Source of the DNA: Hyphomicrobiaceae bacterium
GTDB taxonomy: Bacteria > Pseudomonadota > Alphaproteobacteria > Rhizobiales > JAKIUO01
Assembly: GCA_021647535.1 (NCBI GenBank)
Contig: JAKIUO010000061.1
Span: 1-15,236 of the forward strand
DNA: 15,236 nucleotides
Direction of reading: 5' to 3'
A program made the translations under genes and the position numbers. Below are positions 13,504 to 15,236 of the stretch, in pieces; the stretch's first letter is position 1; each line of letters starts with the position of its first letter. The notes beneath the pieces are model-generated. The model made no database searches and was not told the DNA's origin. It saw only the letters and a list, made by a program, of their open reading frames with translations.

Positions 13504-13746
13504 ACTTACTACCCTTTTACTACCCTTATATACTGCCTCATATGGGTATTCTACGTTGCTTGCAAAAGTCTCAACTCAAAGATTAGCGTTTAAATCGCCA
13601 TATTAACACGATTTTGACACATATTGTCGCATTTAAAGGGCTAATGATGCCCAATGAACACAGGTCTGACGGTTGCTTGCAGTAAGAACATCCCTTGCAC
13701 GAAAGTTCGTCAGTATAGACCGAACCTTCTTTAGCGCATTTTTAGC
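13504..13746. other. Intergenic region upstream of the transpeptidase gene, with an 11-bp tandem duplication
   Basis: TTACTACCCTT occurs twice head to tail (13506-13516 and 13517-13527). Read on the minus strand this doubles the ribosome-binding segment AAGGGTAGTAA directly before the start codon. The rest is AT-rich and should contain the promoter, with TTGCAA and TATGAG 17 bp apart on the minus strand as a weak candidate. A weak stem GTTCG / CGAAC (about 13703-13725) lies past the sigma-54 regulator stop. Confidence 0.45.
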
Positions 13747-15236
13747 TTAGGCATTGGCCTCCAGGCCAAATTCGCGCATTTTGCGATAGAGCGTCGAGCG
13801 CCCTATGCCGAGCTTCTTGGCGATCTCCGTCATGCGGCCATGATAGCGCCCCAGCGCCAGTCGGATCATGTCGGCCTCGACCTCATCAAGAGGACGCACA
13901 TCACCACTATCAGTGAGGATGGGAATGCCGATCTGGTCCTTGTCACCCCTATCGCTTGCGCCCCGCGCCATATTTATGGTGTTGGGAGCGCGGCTTTCTT
14001 CGCCAATCATTGCCGGGCCCTCATAGACAGGGCGCGCGTCAACCGCTTTGGGGGCAGGGGGCACTTGCGCCTCAAAGCCTTCCACATGGGCGGCGATCTG
14101 CGGGAACTCGTTAATACCAAGTTCGGGCTGATCGGCCAGCACCACAGCGCGGAAAATGGCGTTTTCCATCTGGCGCACATTGCCCGGCCAGGGATAGCGC
14201 TGCAAAAGCTCCATGGCCTGTGCGCTGATGCCATCGATTTTCTTGCCTTCTTCCAGCGCAAAGCGCGAGATGAAGTGGCGCACCAGATCAGGAATGTCTT
14301 TGACCCGTTCGCGCAAAGGCGGGATCATTACGGGAAAGACATTTAAGCGATAATAAAGGTCTTCACGGAACTTGCCGTCCTGCACCTGCTTGATCATGTC
14401 CTGATTGGTGGCTGAGATGATGCGAATATCGACCTTGACGGGGCGCTTGGCACCAACCGGATCAACCTCGCCTTCTTGCAGGGCGCGCAACAATTTGACC
14501 TGGGCCTCAAGCGGCAATTCGCCGACTTCGTCGAGAAAAAGCGTGCCACCATGGGCTTCGACAAACTTGCCGTCGCGCTTGGCAACGGCACCGGTGAAGG
14601 CCCCTTTCTCATGGCCAAACAGGATGCTTTCGACGAGGTTTTCGGGGATGGCCCCGCAATTGACCGTGACGAAAGGTTTGCCGGCGCGCTCAGACTCGCC
14701 CTGAATGGCACGCGCAATCATTTCCTTGCCAACGCCGCTTTCACCTTCGATCAAAACGGGGATATTAGACCCGGCGGCGCGCTTGCCCAGATCAACAATG
14801 CGATCCATGTTGGAACTTTTGATGATGAGGTCGCTAAACGTCATCTGACCAGTGGTCTTGCGTTTGATGCGCTTGATTTCAACTTCCAGCAGATCTATTT
14901 TAAGGGCGTTTTTGAGCGACACTTCAAGGCGTTCCGGGCTCACTGGCTTGATGACAAAATCAGCGGCACCGGCCTGCATGGCTTTGATGGCGGTTTCCAT
15001 CGAACCATGCGCAGTCTGCACAATAACAGGAGGCTGATTGGCGCTTTGGCGCAGGCGTTCAAGCACTTCCATGCCATCCATTTCGGGCATGACGAGCTCT
15101 AATAGCAAAATTGAGATGTTATCACCGGCGCTGCTTTCAAGAATGGAAAGGGCCTCATCGCCGCTGGCAGCAGCCTTGGTTTTATAGCCGAACCGTTTGA
15201 TGGTTTCGGTCAAAAGACGCCGCTGGACGGGAACAT
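13747..15236 (-). CDS. NtrC-type sigma-54 response regulator, Asp-to-Glu at phosphosite, 5'-truncated
   Basis: This is a transcriptional activator for sigma-54 promoters, cut by the right edge. The frame continues through base 15236 (VPVQRRLLTETIKRFGY), so the TTG at 15213 is internal and only about ten residues with the acidic pocket are missing. Counting from that TTG: the receiver has LELVMPEMDG, with Glu39 (codon 15097-15099) where the phospho-acceptor Asp belongs, while Thr67 and Lys89 are kept. The AAA+ domain has GESGVGKE (157-164), GAFTGA for sigma-54 contact (204-209), LFLDEV (225-230), DLYYRLNVFP and YPWPGNVRQMENA. A linker of about 80 residues leads to a Fis-type helix-turn-helix (EIAKKLGIGRSTLYRKMREFG). 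Alphaproteobacterial relatives, as I remember them, have Asp at that position, so Glu may mimic phosphorylation. The target genes and the partner kinase are not evident here. Confidence 0.95.
   Translation of the reverse strand, partial: VPVQRRLLTETIKRFGYKTKAAASGDEALSILESSAGDNISILLLELVMPEMDGMEVLERLRQSANQPPVIVQTAHGSMETAIKAMQAGAADFVIKPVSPERLEVSLKNALKIDLLEVEIKRIKRKTTGQMTFSDLIIKSSNMDRIVDLGKRAAGSNIPVLIEGESGVGKEMIARAIQGESERAGKPFVTVNCGAIPENLVESILFGHEKGAFTGAVAKRDGKFVEAHGGTLFLDEVGELPLEAQVKLLRALQEGEVDPVGAKRPVKVDIRIISATNQDMIKQVQDGKFREDLYYRLNVFPVMIPPLRERVKDIPDLVRHFISRFALEEGKKIDGISAQAMELLQRYPWPGNVRQMENAIFRAVVLADQPELGINEFPQIAAHVEGFEAQVPPAPKAVDARPVYEGPAMIGEESRAPNTINMARGASDRGDKDQIGIPILTDSGDVRPLDEVEADMIRLALGRYHGRMTEIAKKLGIGRSTLYRKMREFGLEANA

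Noticed and set aside
13612..13640. TTGACA near 13614 as a plus-strand promoter
   Set aside because: A consensus -35 box is present, but no matching -10 at proper spacing and no plus-strand gene downstream.
14476..15102. Plus-strand open frame of 208 codons
   Set aside because: It is antisense to the conserved AAA+ and receiver coding sequence, and its composition follows that gene's codon pattern.

Overview
The window looks like chromosomal DNA of an alphaproteobacterium. The support is a GapR (DUF2312) nucleoid protein, an alphaproteobacterial-type SdhA C-terminal half, a Fis-type sigma-54 regulator whose preserved start reads VPVQRRLL, and a YcbB-like L,D-transpeptidase next to a YcbK/MepK-like peptidase. 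Base composition looks near 50% GC by eye. I cannot name a genus. No tRNA, rRNA, CRISPR array, integrase or transposase gene is visible.

Layout. (1) 2-1687, +: 3' part of sdhA, cut by the left edge. It is followed by a multi-hairpin repeat and an unrecognised 199-residue protein (1877-2476, +), not by sdhB. (2) 2477-3082: a second copy of the repeat and further inverted repeats, between converging genes. (3) 3083-7708, all on -: membrane-anchored MsrA-MsrB fusion, sensor histidine kinase, OmpR-type response regulator and a small secreted protein of methionine-rich pentapeptide repeats. The regulator and kinase are separated by about 520 bp of repeats. (4) 8161-9369, +: N-formylglutamate amidohydrolase family protein and GapR. 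(5) 9370-9668: another multi-hairpin repeat between converging genes. (6) 9669-13503, -: MepK-like M15 peptidase with a long extension, and an L,D-transpeptidase, each probably its own transcription unit. (7) 13747-15236, -: sigma-54 response regulator, cut by the right edge, with Glu where the phosphoacceptor Asp is expected.

How the genes may work together. The msrAB / kinase / regulator / Met-rich block suggests an envelope oxidative-damage system. In it, a secreted peptide whose only readily oxidised side chains are methionines would absorb oxidant, a periplasmic MsrAB would reduce it, and the two-component system would control one or both. There is precedent in Azospira MrpX with MsrP, and in E. 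coli HprSR with MsrPQ, but this linkage is inference from domain content and proximity. The L,D-transpeptidase and MepK-like peptidase form a make-and-cut pair for 3-3 peptidoglycan cross-links.

The other notable layer is a family of repeats made of hairpins on both sides of a T-run/A-run core. They occupy four intergenic regions. Their stems are preserved although stem sequences differ, which suggests selection for or descent of structure.
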